From the NCBI GenBank assembly GCA_009741485.1, contig CM019214.1, positions 5,512,509 to 5,576,508 of the forward strand: a stretch of 64,000 nucleotides of DNA, in the 5' to 3' direction. Positions within the stretch are counted from its first letter, which is position 1. The number at the start of each line of letters is the position of its first letter. Of this stretch, positions 11,255-22,663 are shown piece after piece. The notes below the pieces were generated by a model. It made no database searches, had not been told where the DNA came from, and worked only from the letters and a program-made list of their open reading frames with translations. Origin of the DNA: Malurus cyaneus samueli (taxonomy: Eukaryota; Chordata; Aves; Passeriformes; Maluridae). The translations under genes and the position numbers were made by a program.

Positions 11255-14200
11255 CACACTGTGGGTCATGAATTGTTTTTCAGTCACTCATGTTATCTTG
11301 ATGTTTTCCCTGTCTCTTCATAAAAGAATACATTCTCTTGAACTTTTGATTTCTGTTTGTTTGTTGTTTGTTTTGTGTTTGTTGTGTTGGTTTTTTTTTG
11401 TTTTATTTTTCCCTTACCCAATTAATTTTCAAAACAGTGGGTTTAATTAATTGATCTCAACTTTTTAACCAAAAGATTTAGAGCATCCTCAGGCTGGAAA
11501 ATTGAACATTGAGCTATAAGGTTAAATAAATTGACCTGTTCATTTTCAAAAATACTTGACAATGGATCCTTATTATACACTTGTATGATCTGAATGAAAA
11601 TGAAAACTAAAGCTGGCAGAGAAAGCTATATAAAAATGGGTGAATCTGATCCTGAATTAAATTTGTGTTGCTCTGTGATGGTCTCTCTAGTCGATTAGAA
11701 TATTTTAAGGAAGCAACTGACTTTTCAGCAGTCATCAGATCTTGAAATTTTCAATTCATTAATCTGGCCATAGTCTTCTTCAGAAGCAGATGAATTGTTT
11801 AGAATGAGGAAAGCACATCCATGTGGTAATATGTATTAACTGATATTCCTGAAGCAAATTTGATATCATCCCTGGTATATAAATTGCTGTGAATTTATTG
11901 TGTATTTATGGAAATAGTTTCTTTTCAAATGACAAAAACAAAGAAAAATATATAAAAAAAAAAAAAAATTCTCTTTTGTTTCTTGAATTGCATTTTCTTC
12001 ATTGCCCTTAGCTAAACACTGAATTGTCAGCACCAGAATAAAATGTTAGGAGTGTAAGATCATATGAACATAAAACAATTTAAATTAGAACACAACTGCA
12101 TCATTTTACTGAAAAAAGTCAACAAAAGTATTTGGTCAGAATTACTCATTCAAGGGTGAATTTAATGGAAATTTAAAAATCACAGAGATTTTTCTTACTA
12201 TTATACCTTTTAATTAAAAAAAAAAAAAAATCCCATTACTCTTGCATACAATTAAGTAACAAATAAACCTTTCAATATTACCAAACAGTCTAACCCAGCA
12301 GGAAACTGCAGACATGATTTGACTCTACAAATTTTACTCTGCCTATCTGTTTCTACCCATCTTGTTTCCATTCCATTCCTTTCTGCATGGCTCTTGGTCT
12401 GCAATGAAGCAGAACATCTGTGAGGCTGCTAAAGCAAAGAGCATCCTTTTCTCTATGCATAACTCCAAGGTCCATAATTTTTATTCCTTTTTTTTCATCA
12501 GTTCACAGTGGAACTGTTGAGATGTTGTTTCACTGACCAAAATCACTGGGCTGAGCAGTTATGTGCCTTGATAGTAGATGTGGGATAAACAGCCAGGTTT
12601 TCATGCAGGCACAACTTTAGGGGAAAATAAAGCCCCTTCCTCTTCATTAACCCCCTATTTATCACTGGATTAAAGCACTGAAGCTTTCACTCCTTTCTAA
12701 CAGTCAAATCCAGGATGACAGCATGTAAATTGTGTGTATTAAGTTGGAGTCTCACAGTGTTGGCTTTTTTTTTTTTTTTCAGATAGTGTACTTGAGGATA
12801 TTAATCATATTCTTAATTTCATCATAATGATAGGTTTCAACATAGGAAAATAATCTTCTCTTTCACTTGATCTTCTTGCTTGTTCTTATTTAACTTCAGC
12901 AATTTATCACAAAGAACTCCTCTCTGATGGATTTAGATGATTATAAAAGAACAGGCCCTACCATCCAGCTTTTCCAAACATTTTTTTTTTTCGTCCTCAG
13001 GCCCTATTCCCCAGGGGCAGTGAATGTTTTCAATAAATGTGGCACAGATGCATATGGGTCTCTCCTATGTTTTGGAGAAAACTGCTACAGATGTGTCTCT
13101 GGATCCTGAAGTTAGGCACCCTGTAATGCCTATAAACACATTTTCAGAGGAATGAACACCTGCATAAAACCACCACACAAGGAAACAAAGAAGATTAATG
13201 AAAGTGAAATGGGCAATATTGCAGAATGGATTCTACCCTGGAGTATTTACTGGGTGGAAAGGGCTCTGGCACATCATCGTTGATGGACAAAAAGGCAAAT
13301 GTTCCCAGTGCTGGTGCCAGAAATGCTGACTGCTCCCTCTTATGTCAGCTTCCACTATTTCTCCAAAAGTGAGGGAGCTTTGACTCAGAACATTTAATAA
13401 CTGGCACAATTCAGCCCTTTGTGAATGCTGCTCACATTTCTCAGTGCTTCATTGGTGAGGAAATTGGCTGACCTCTCCTTCAGCTCATTAGAGAATCAAG
13501 TTTCCAATTTGGTTTTGTAAATTCAGCAAAATGAACCTGCTGTATTGAATATGGCCTGCAGTATTTTAAAGTTGAGGTGTATGCTAGGCTGGTGTGGAAG
13601 GGAGGATAAATTGGGGGAGCCACAATATGTGGGATGAACCTCAGCCTCATTTATCCCAGGGGAAAATCTATTGCTGGCTTAAACAAACTGATAGTTTTGG
13701 CTTCACATTTTTTTTTTTTTTTTCAAATTTTATTTAATAATCTCACGCAAATAATCTCACATCTTTGTTGCTTGTCCTCTCTGGTTTCGATCCTCTTCAG
13801 CTGATTGTGATAATCCCTGTGCCAAACTGTTGACAGTCTCTTATTACTAGGGAGAGATCCTAAGCACAATGACACACTTATCTCAGGCTTTAGTTATCAT
13901 CATCCCACATAAATGGCAGTACAAAAGCAGACTGTGTCAGGAAATCCATGAGCACTCCTCATTTTCACTGGGGCCAGTTGCACAATTGCTGGGGACAATC
14001 ACGAGTACTTACACATGAAATTCCTCTCTGCAGAAGCTTTTGATGGTTGCAGACAACAGCAAACACCTAAGAGAGAAAACTGAAGTGCTCAGAGCCCCAC
14101 GGCATTGAGAAGAGTGGATTGACACAAAGTACCCATAAACCACACGAGATGAGAGAATTTAGAATGGGCTCTCTCTGCATTCTCCTCTTTGCACTTGTAG

Positions 14201-16335
14201 CACAATTACAGATGATGCTTGTTTCTGTGTCACAAAGCCCTACTGCATGATAACACTTACCCAGAGCGGGCAATTTACTGCTTGGAATGTGTTCTTTAAC
14301 TTTCCTTAATTGTCAGACTTTTAACAGTTTCCTTACATTTAATTCTGTTGCATTTAAGGCCCAGCCTTATGATGATATAATTTATTTTGGGCATTACCAG
14401 TGACATTGCTCTGTCTGTCAATAGAAACATGAAAGAATATCATCATAATGAATATCCATGGGCTGACATAAATCACTCAAAATGCTTCAGATATGTACAG
14501 AGATTTTCCATTGACCCTGTAATGACTTTATTAAAACTGTTTCTACACGAGCTGTGTCAGCAACAGAGACGTGAAATGATGGTGCTTCAGCAAGATCACC
14601 TCAGCTTTTAAGTGTTTTGGGAAAACACTGTTAATTTTCTTTTAGTAGCACATCATATTTCCCAAATTACAGTCTCAGAGAGCAGCACAGACTCCATATC
14701 CTGGGAACACATGGGATTTCCTTTTTCTGTTGCTTCATAACATCAGGGAGTTGTAGTTATCACTTGGAACAAATCAAAGTTATTAAGAGTACGTCTACTC
14801 ATCAAAATGAAGATGTGAGGCCAATCCAGGTTTAATTTAACCATTAGAATGAAGGTGATATAGCTGACAGTCTAGAGGACTTGGACAGTGACTGTGATTT
14901 CCATCACATCATTGCTCCTCCTTCTAGACTCAATAAAAAAAAAAACCCTTGTTTAATTTTGTGGGGTGGAAAACACCTTAGAGGATTGTCTTTGAACAGT
15001 CCAAGGCACCACAGCTTTTCATAGGCCCTGACACTGGTGTAATTCCAGTGATCACAGAAAAAATCCAGGAGTTCAGTATCTGCTGTGGCAGTGAATCAGA
15101 CTCTTTATATCCTTTGAAAAGGGAGACCTTGGGAAAAATCCTCACTCAGACATTACAAAAATGGTCATTTTTCTCTCTCTCCACATTTTTGATTGTAGTC
15201 TGACCTGATTCCAAATTAAGCCCTCTTTCCTCAGGAAAGACTGTCAAAGATTAGGGCTGGCTGTGACAGAAACTTTTAAAAAACCTGAACTACCAAGGGA
15301 TTTTGAGGTGGAGAGGAAGGAGGTTGATGAGAGAAAAAGGTCTCCAGGGAACAGCAGGGATTTGTGCGTGTAAAGCACTAACCCTTGCCAAGTCTGGTAA
15401 AGGAAAGCACGGAAGTTTGCTGAGAGAGAAGTAAAAAGTTACAAAATATCAGATTAAGTATTCTGTGCTTTATGTGGGAACTATTATTGTAATGAACTGT
15501 AATGAATCTGGAAAAACAGTAACACAGTATTAATTTTAAACAGTAAAGATGATAAAAACCTGGATAATCAACCGATGCACTGATGGGCTTTAATGCCTTG
15601 GGCTGAGTTTGAGAACTGAGGTTGGATTTTTCCTGCCCAGGCACAGACATGAGCAGAAGTTGTGTCAGCAGCAGCTCCGTGTTTGGCAATGCCCTCAGCA
15701 AGTCAGAAAGGGGAGCTGAGGGTCCCCTTCATCCTTAAAATCTGAGTCCTAGAGCAGCCAAGGATGCTGTCTGTCTGCAGCTCGGACAGATTAAAATGTT
15801 GGTGTTTCCCACTGTACTTGAGGCTATCAGTGACTGCAAGAACACTGAATGCACCCACAGAGCTGCTGGGTCACTCCCTTGCGTTTAAAAGATCTAGGTT
15901 AGGAAAATCCTTTTTTTAAAGAGGACCAGTGAACCTGATTATTTCAACAAACCTGAAGATGCAGTGTGTCTTGTCTGCCAGCAGAACAGAATGCCAAATG
16001 ATTTCCATGTTAGCTACAGAGTGGGTATGGATTTAGAAACCTGGTGAATGGTGATTGAAGCAAAGAACGCAGCCAAAGAACTGCAGAAGTTTTTTGAAGA
16101 TCATTTTGAGATACAAATTATAGGTGAAGCTTTAAATTAAATATGTACCTTTCAAACTCATGTTTGAAGAATAGTAAAAAAGAGGAAAATACATTTTTGA
16201 TGCCATAATACAAACTTGATCTAATGAGAATCTATATCACTGATTGACCAGAGGACAGTATTTTTAAATAGCCAATTTAGGTGAAATACATATGAATTAA
16301 AACCTATAGAAAAATGTATGTATTTTAAAAACCTG

Positions 16336-16404
16336 TGGATATGGATATGGATATGGATATGGATATGGATATGGATATGGATATGGATATGGATATGGAT
16401 ATGG
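16336..16404. repeat. (TGGATA)n hexanucleotide repeat
   Basis: About 11.5 perfect copies of TGGATA over 69 bp, leaving through ATGGCATGGC. There are no interruptions, suggesting recent expansion and probable length polymorphism. Confidence 0.95.
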
Positions 16405-17905
16405 CATGGCTATTCAGATAAAATCCAAGCTAAATTATAGGCCTATTTGAATGTACATTTTTATTAGCAGAATATCCCGTTTTATTAGCCACAAATAAGT
16501 GTATTCATTTACTCATCAGTCTCAGACAATTAGCTGCAGTAACACACAGAACTTTAAACCTTAAAATTGGTGCAATAGATACACAGTATCCTCCTGCACC
16601 AAACAGCTAGAATGTGTTTTATTCTTTAAGCCTTAACCTTGAGCAGTATCTCACTTAATTGAGCTTTTTTGCCTGTTACCCATCTGTTATTCTGTATCAG
16701 CAATGTATTCTTCAAGGTAAGTAAGTGAAAGCTGTTTCCGCACCAATATTTTACAACACAATTTCCTTATTCAAGTGTCATTTGGCAAGAGTACAGATCA
16801 ATTTTGCATGGTATTTAAAAGAATATTTTTAAACCAAAGCTTGCTACAAGCCCTCTGCCTAATACCTATTTTTTTTTTTTTCCACTCTCAAGCTTTAGGG
16901 TTTTACCTTCCGGAGGGAGCTGTTCCACTTGGGGGCTGAGTGGAACACAGGTTTGCAGCAGCATTTCCTGCTTTTCCCCCAGTCTTCTGGAAAAGGGATC
17001 AGGCTACTCCTTTCCACCTCCTCTGGCACCCATGTTAGCTGTAGCTGAATCCAGTTCTGTTCAATTAGCAGAAAACTACATTTTTTCCCCTCGATGTATT
17101 ATTTTTTTGCTGACTCACCAGGCACTGGCGTATCACCAATGTTCCAACTCCTCAGGTTGGGCAGAAACTTCAGAATTATCACTGGGTAAAATAAAGCACT
17201 GAGAGCACATTTCAAGGTATCTCATTTCTCTGCTACTGTTCTTGTAAAGGCTGTTACAAAAATGCTGAGAGCTTAGAAAGAGGATTTGGCACCCCAAAGA
17301 ACCAGATGTGTGCCAGAACCCCAATAGCATATCTAAATGTACAGTTTTGGGTTGCTGGGGCCCACATCTCTTTACAGACCCCAAAGATCAATTCAACTTT
17401 TTAAAATTGAAAACAACTGAGTGCCTTTCAGTGTAAACAACTCACAGTGTTGCTTCTCTTCCCCCAATTTTGCCTACCTCAAAGCCCCATTAACCTAGGA
17501 TTAGTTCAGGTAATCCCACCTCAGCATTAGTTCAGGTAAATTAGCATATGGGTACAAGAAAAAAGTTCTGGGGTATATGAAGGCCTCCTTAAATTTGTTA
17601 TCTGCCAGTGGAAATATGACAGTGAAATTCATGGTCCAACAAGAGCAAATTGAAGTTCAGGATTGCTATTTCTGTATGCAGAATGCCATGGTCACATTTT
17701 GCAAAGAATTGATCTGACAACACCAACAAAGGAAATTCGTGGCAGCAGCTGTGGGAATCTGTGGGAATCACCTCTCAGTTTTTTTGCATGTTCTGATTTG
17801 TTCAAGATGTGTTGAAAGACTGATATTGCACCATTACACTTCCTACCAGATTCGACATCACCTGCTTTCAAGCAGCTGGCAGAAAAGTCTAAAGCTGGGA
17901 TAAAC

Positions 17906-17944
17906 TTTTTTTTTTTTTTTTTTATATATATATATATATATATA
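17906..17944. repeat. T18 plus (TA)n compound microsatellite
   Basis: A T tract of 18 bases at 17906-17923 runs directly into about 11 TA dinucleotides. Confidence 0.9.
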
Positions 17945-19650
17945 CTCTGGCTAATTCCATGAAAATATCACCATATGCTCATCCTGCTCCGGAACAAGCA
18001 CACACTGTTAGGTGAGCTGGTGGTGGGATAGAGAAACACTGTCTCATCACAGCCTGGAAAAGTTCTGGGAATTCTGATCAGCATCTCTCAGCTGGGTCCT
18101 CATCAATTATCTTTGTCTCAGGCTCTCTGTGTCTCCTCCCAAGGAATCCATTGCCCATCCAGAAAGGGCAATAATGCCATCAGGAGTGTGTGGTACAGCA
18201 CATTGGTAGCAATACTCTTCCCTTAATCCCCACTAATTTCAAAAAACACCTCAGTCAAATAGGGGAAATATGAATGGTGGTCAATGTAATGAATGGATAG
18301 TCACCATGAGAAAGGCATAAAAGATAGCATTGTACTTCTGTTCCAAAACCTTGTTTTAATAAAGCATTTATTTCCACTAAATATTGCTAAACATGTTCTT
18401 ATAAAAAAAACTTTGTTTTTCTGTAGAGAAAACATTAACTTCTCTTGTGCTAATCACCAAATAGAGACTGTTTTACACCTGATCTCAAAATTAAATTTAA
18501 TTTTTCAGCACTTATCCTAAAAGGAGCAGTATGTATTTATAGGACATCAGAATCAGATTCTACACTGGAGAAGAGGCTTCTCTGAAGCTAATGGTGCACT
18601 GAAGCACTGATAAAAACAAATGCTTGTTTGGTCTTGCTCTGAAACTGAAGTCTTGCCCTCTGGCCAAGAACCAAATGTGCCACCAGATGAGTGATACAGG
18701 GACACTGAGCAGCAGCATGAGAGAGAGAAACAGTGCTCCATATCACCTTCATATCCAAGGCTTTGTCTAAGCTAAAAAAAAACCCTGTAACCTCACACAC
18801 ACAGACACACAACCAACCCAAAATATAAACAATGTTAAATAAAAAGGCACCAACAATACAAACAAGTAATCAATTGTCTGCAAGATTGTAAACCTATTCC
18901 TGACTGTACCTCAAGGAGCTTGGTAATACCCGTGCAACATTAGATCTTTCAGCAGAAATCAGGCACTTCCACTTTATACTAAAAGGATTTTCATGCATTT
19001 TTCCATCAGTTAGGTGTCTGTGAGGAACTTTGTTTTCTTTTAGAATGCTTTGCTGACTTTAATTTAGTTTGAATGCTATAAACAGGCAGAACTCAGATTT
19101 TCAAATAAAGACTGTACAAATTGCTAAATACCAACATGAAAAACACAAATAAATATTTAGAGGATATTCTGAATGTTTTAGCTGGGAAAGAGATGATGTA
19201 CCCTGAATAAAATAAACTGCCAAGCACATCAGAATATACTAAGAATTAGAATGAGAGAAATGAATGCTTGCATACACTTGTCAGGGAAGGATGTACACTT
19301 ATAACTGCAGCAATGGGATTTCTGGCTCTGAACAGTAAACCAAGTTTCAGTTTCAGTGTGAGATATGCATTTTGTTATAGTTTGTCAAAGACAAAGATGT
19401 TTTGTATAAGTTTGTTTAGAAAATGAAGTGTCAGCAGAGTCATTATATAACAGAAGAATTACATCTACATTTGAGATGTCCTTAAAAGAGAAATACCTTG
19501 GAAAATGAAACACCTGCAACCAATATTGCTACATCAGGGGGGAAAAAAAATCCATTGTAGACTTGATATAAAAGTAAAATATTTCCTTTGTCTATAGCCC
19601 TGTGTAAGCAGCATCCTCCCATAATAAGAAGAACATTCCCACAGTTGGAG

Positions 19651-19660
19651 TCCAAGGTCA
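19651..19660 (+). promoter_or_regulatory. Possible NR5A (SF-1) monomer site upstream of NR0B1
   Basis: TCCAAGGTCA fits the NR5A half-site YCAAGGYCR with a preceding T. It lies about 2.3 kb upstream of the TATA box. NR0B1 is a known SF-1 target in mammals, which makes the motif plausible. A 9-bp motif is expected by chance in a region this size, so this is a hint only. Confidence 0.25.
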
Positions 19661-20099
19661 AAGCTGCACAGGCAGTGATTCCAGTCTCAGCTGCACCGTG
19701 CTTTCCCATAGATACTTTCTAAGTTACAAACTCATAAAAAAACACATTTAGATCCCACAGTCAGACTACTATTCTGTACCTCATGGGAGAAATGCTACTG
19801 AATTCAACTGAAAGTTTAAGGGTGTTCTTTTCCTAAAAACTGGCAAGATTTACCTCCGAAGCTAGTGAACAGCCTCTCCCCGAAAAAAAAACTAAGTAGG
19901 AAAAAGACTAAAAAGACTGAAAGAAACCATCCTAATGTTGAGGATACACTGATGACTGTAACAGGAAACAACCTAGAATGGCAAAGAAACATACCAGGCA
20001 AATAAATGACTGTTTTCACATTACCAGGGATACTATTAAATTAAAATTTGGCAACATTTTGTATTACTACATTTGTTTTGGAAGTCGAACATCGTTTGA

Positions 20100-20238
20100 T
20101 TTTTTTTTTTTTTTTTTTTTTTTTTGTTTTTTTTTCAGTTTTTTTTTGGTTTTTCCTTTTTTTGGTTTTTTTGTGTGTTGTTTGTTTTGGGTTTTTTTTG
20201 TTGGTTTTTTGCTTTTTTTTTTTTTTTTTTTTTTTTTT
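20100..20238. repeat. 139-bp T/G low-complexity tract
   Basis: The plus strand is almost entirely T with scattered G, bounded by T26 at each end (20100-20125 and 20213-20238), with only a few C and A. The apparent Phe-rich and Lys-rich frames on its two strands are products of this composition. Confidence 0.9.
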
Positions 20239-21850
20239 CCTTAAGGGATGTTGGGAAACAACTGACCTGTCAGCAAACTGCAGACACCACTTAATTGGTG
20301 CATTGTAGAAGTTCTCTGCTACTGCAAAGCCAATGGAGGGCTTTATCATGTTTGTGTCTGTGGAAAAGAAAATGTATTTCATAGGTAAAACCAGAAGTGT
20401 GATAATCTAGATTTTGGACAGCTTGCATTTAGAAAACAAGGTTTACTTGAGGCAGGTAGCCCATCAGTATTTTATATAACTTTATAAAAAAAGTGCCTTA
20501 CAAAAAGCACAAGCCATTTGTAAAAAAAAAAAAAAAAACTTTATAATGAATATCCCATCTGAGTCCAATTTCTGGGAAGAAATGCTTTGAGGGAAATGAC
20601 TATGACTCTACACTTGTGTAAATTGATAGGGTGAGACTGACTTCACATGGAAAAGAAATTGACAAGATCTAGCCCAGAATTATTTTATTTTTACAAAATC
20701 TAAAGAACTCAATGACATTTGCTTAAAAAAAAAAAGTGTGAATGCCTTCAGGGAAGGATTTTTCCAAGGGCAATTCAGTCTTCTCTTACCAGCAGATACT
20801 GGTGGAGCAGATACAGAATTTTGCCTAAAACTGGCTCTCCAAATCTGTCAATATTCTTCCAAAGAAAATGTTTCTGTTTTAGCCCATATGCAGGAGACAG
20901 AACTACTCTTTACTTTCTGAGTGTTTATTTACTCTCTCTGCTGCTGCTACTTTTACTTAGCCCAGCTGAGAAGGTGCTCATTTTTCATTGAGAGTCCACA
21001 TTTGGATAATCACTATTCCCCTGTCCCTGCTGTGTAAACACCAAGGCCTGGAAGGATTATTTCCTTGTGGAGGAGATGGGTCACAGAAAACTATATATCT
21101 AAGAGGAGAGATTTGTGGAGAAACAGAGCCTGAAGTGAAAATGGAAATGTTTTAAATGCATGGGTGGAACAACATGAGATCAGAAAAAGGGGTCATGTGC
21201 TGCAAGGCAGAGCAAGGGAATTATTAATGCAAATGGTTCCATGGGGGACCCCTGTGGGTGCTGCAGCAGCACCAGCCCCAGGGCACCCTGACAGAGCCTT
21301 TTCTTACCCCTCACAGAGCACCCATTTGAGCAGGGACATATCCAATTCTCCCTCCCCACACGACAGCACTGAGGAGATCATTTGGCAAACAGAGCATCAC
21401 TTCTTAGGGCAGATAAAACACAAAAGTCCTTGATGTCATTAGTAGTGTCACTTTTTTCCCCTCCTGCGGGAATTTAACTATTCGAACCAAATCAGCTTTC
21501 CTTTCTTCACCAATACTCTTTCTCTCTCCTCTCCCAGATCTCTCAGGTACTTGTGAGGGGCCGGTGGTCATTTCTCGCTGGTGTCCCGCGGGGGTGGCGG
21601 GAGCTGCTCCCCAGGGTGACAAAACGAGAGAGCGGCGGGAGCTGCTTTACCCTGCTCGAAGCATCCCTGCAAAACATCAGCCGGGCCGGGGCTGGGAAAG
21701 AGGAGCCGGGAAGGCGCATCCCGCGGCGAGGAGGGTGCGATTGGCAGGGCATCCCGGCTCAATCCATGGGCAGAGGCGGCCGACTCGCTGGCTCCTCCGG
21801 TATCGCTGTCTCAGAGAACGGGGAGGAGGGTTTTCTTTTCCATTTTTTCA

Positions 21851-21874
21851 TCCCCCCGCCTCCCCCGCCTCCTC
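21851..21874. promoter_or_regulatory. C-rich promoter element (GC/CT box)
   Basis: Runs of C6 and C5 separated by GCCT, followed by CGCCTCCTC, lie about 100 bp upstream of the TATA box. The minus strand reads as G-runs joined by AGGC, compatible with Sp/KLF factor binding and possibly with a two-tetrad quadruplex. Binding is inferred. Confidence 0.45.
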
Positions 21875-21938
21875 TGTTCCAGCCAGTAAAGATGTGTGCC
21901 CCTTTGAACCGCCGGCACAGCGCCTGCGGAGGCTGCTC

Positions 21939-21966
21939 GCACACACACAGACACACGCACACGCCT
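21939..21966. repeat. CA-rich alternating tract abutting the TATA box
   Basis: An imperfect CA dinucleotide run, with AGA and CG interruptions, ends only about 9 bp before the TATA box. It is an alternating purine-pyrimidine stretch. Confidence 0.85.
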
Positions 21967-21974
21967 CCGCCCGC

Positions 21975-21982
21975 TATAAATA
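21975..21982 (+). promoter_or_regulatory. TATA box of NR0B1
   Basis: TATAAATA sits 121 bp before the start codon in an otherwise GC-rich region. It would place transcription initiation near 22005, giving a 5' UTR of about 90 bases that contains no upstream ATG. The position of the start site is inferred. Confidence 0.65.
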
Positions 21983-22095
21983 AGTCAAAGAGCCGGGCAG
22001 AGGGCGAGCAGAGCGGTCTGCCGGCGGGACCGGGAGGCAGGGACCGCCCTGCCGAGCCTCCCCGGCGGCTGAGCCCGGTCCCGGAGCCGCGGGCC

Positions 22096-22663
22096 ATGGC
22101 GTGCGTGGAGCGCTGCTGCCGCTGCTGCGCGGAGAGCCGGCGGCACAGCAGCATCCTCTACAGCATCCTCCGCAGCGAGGAGCGGGCGGTGCCGCCCGCC
22201 GGACCCGCTCCCCGGGGCTGTCCCTGCGGGTCGCGGCGGAGGGTGGCCCTGCGGAGCCCGCAGGTGGCTTGCAAAGCGGCCTCGGCCGTGCTGGTGAAGA
22301 CGCTGCGCTTCGTCCAGAACGTGCCCTGCTTCCAGGAGCTGCCGCTGGAGGAGCAGCTGCTGCTGGTCCGGAGCTGCTGGGCGCCGCTGCTGCTGCTGGG
22401 GCTGGCGCAGGAGAGGGTGCACCTGGAGACGGTGGAGAGCGCGGAGCCCAGCATGCTGCAGCGCATCCTCACCGCCCGCCGGCAGGGCGAGCAGCCCCCG
22501 CCGCGGCCACCGCCACCGCCGCCGGGCCGGCCACACCTCGCTCCATCCCTGCCCTCGGCCGGACACATCCAGGCCATCAAGGGCTTCCTGGCCAAGTGCT
22601 GGAGCCTGGACATCAGCACCAAAGAGTACGCTTACCTCAAGGGGACGGTGCTCTTCAACCCGG
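22096..22663 (+). CDS. NR0B1: NR0B1 (DAX1) exon 1: N-terminal motif and most of the ligand-binding-like domain
   Basis: Encodes residues 1-189 and the first base of codon 190. The protein is an orphan nuclear receptor without a DNA-binding domain; in vertebrates it represses NR5A1/NR5A2-driven transcription in gonad, adrenal and pituitary. The N-terminus MACVERCCRCC is Cys-rich and is followed by an LXXLL-like coactivator-mimic motif, LYSIL (21-25). The ligand-binding-like fold starts near residue 50. Diagnostic strings are LRSPQVACKAASA (52-64), KTLRFVQNVPCF (68-79), ETVESAEPSMLQ (111-122) and KCWSLDISTKEYAYLKGTVLF (about 167-187). Residues 134-150 form a proline-rich loop. The start is chosen for its strong Kozak context (gccATGg), the TATA box 121 bp upstream and family resemblance. 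The frame is open back to an ATG at 21553, but that lies upstream of the TATA box. The exon ends at a perfect donor, CGG|GTGAGT, phase 1. Mammalian DAX1 has 3.5 N-terminal repeats; here there is one. Confidence 0.95.

Larger units (their letters stand above)
6931..21540. other. AT-rich intergenic DNA upstream of NR0B1
   Basis: About 14.6 kb with no recognisable exon, RNA gene or clear transposon. It contains simple repeats: GGAT at 11101-11142, TGGATA at 16336-16404, T/TA at 17906-17944 and T/G at 20100-20238. It also has a 22-bp tandem duplication at 11211-11254 and one NR5A-type motif at 19651-19660. The open frames are all short, AT-rich and on both strands, without family resemblance. Distal regulatory elements of NR0B1 could lie here but cannot be identified by eye. 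Confidence 0.65.

Noticed and set aside
21553..22095. In-frame upstream ATG that would add 181 residues to NR0B1
   Set aside because: It lies upstream of the TATA box, the added sequence has no DAX1 resemblance, and high GC explains the absence of stops. The ATG at 22096 has a better context and matches the family.
21985..22622. Long minus-strand open frames opposite exon 1
   Set aside because: They mirror the GC-rich coding strand of NR0B1 and have no domain, promoter or splice support.
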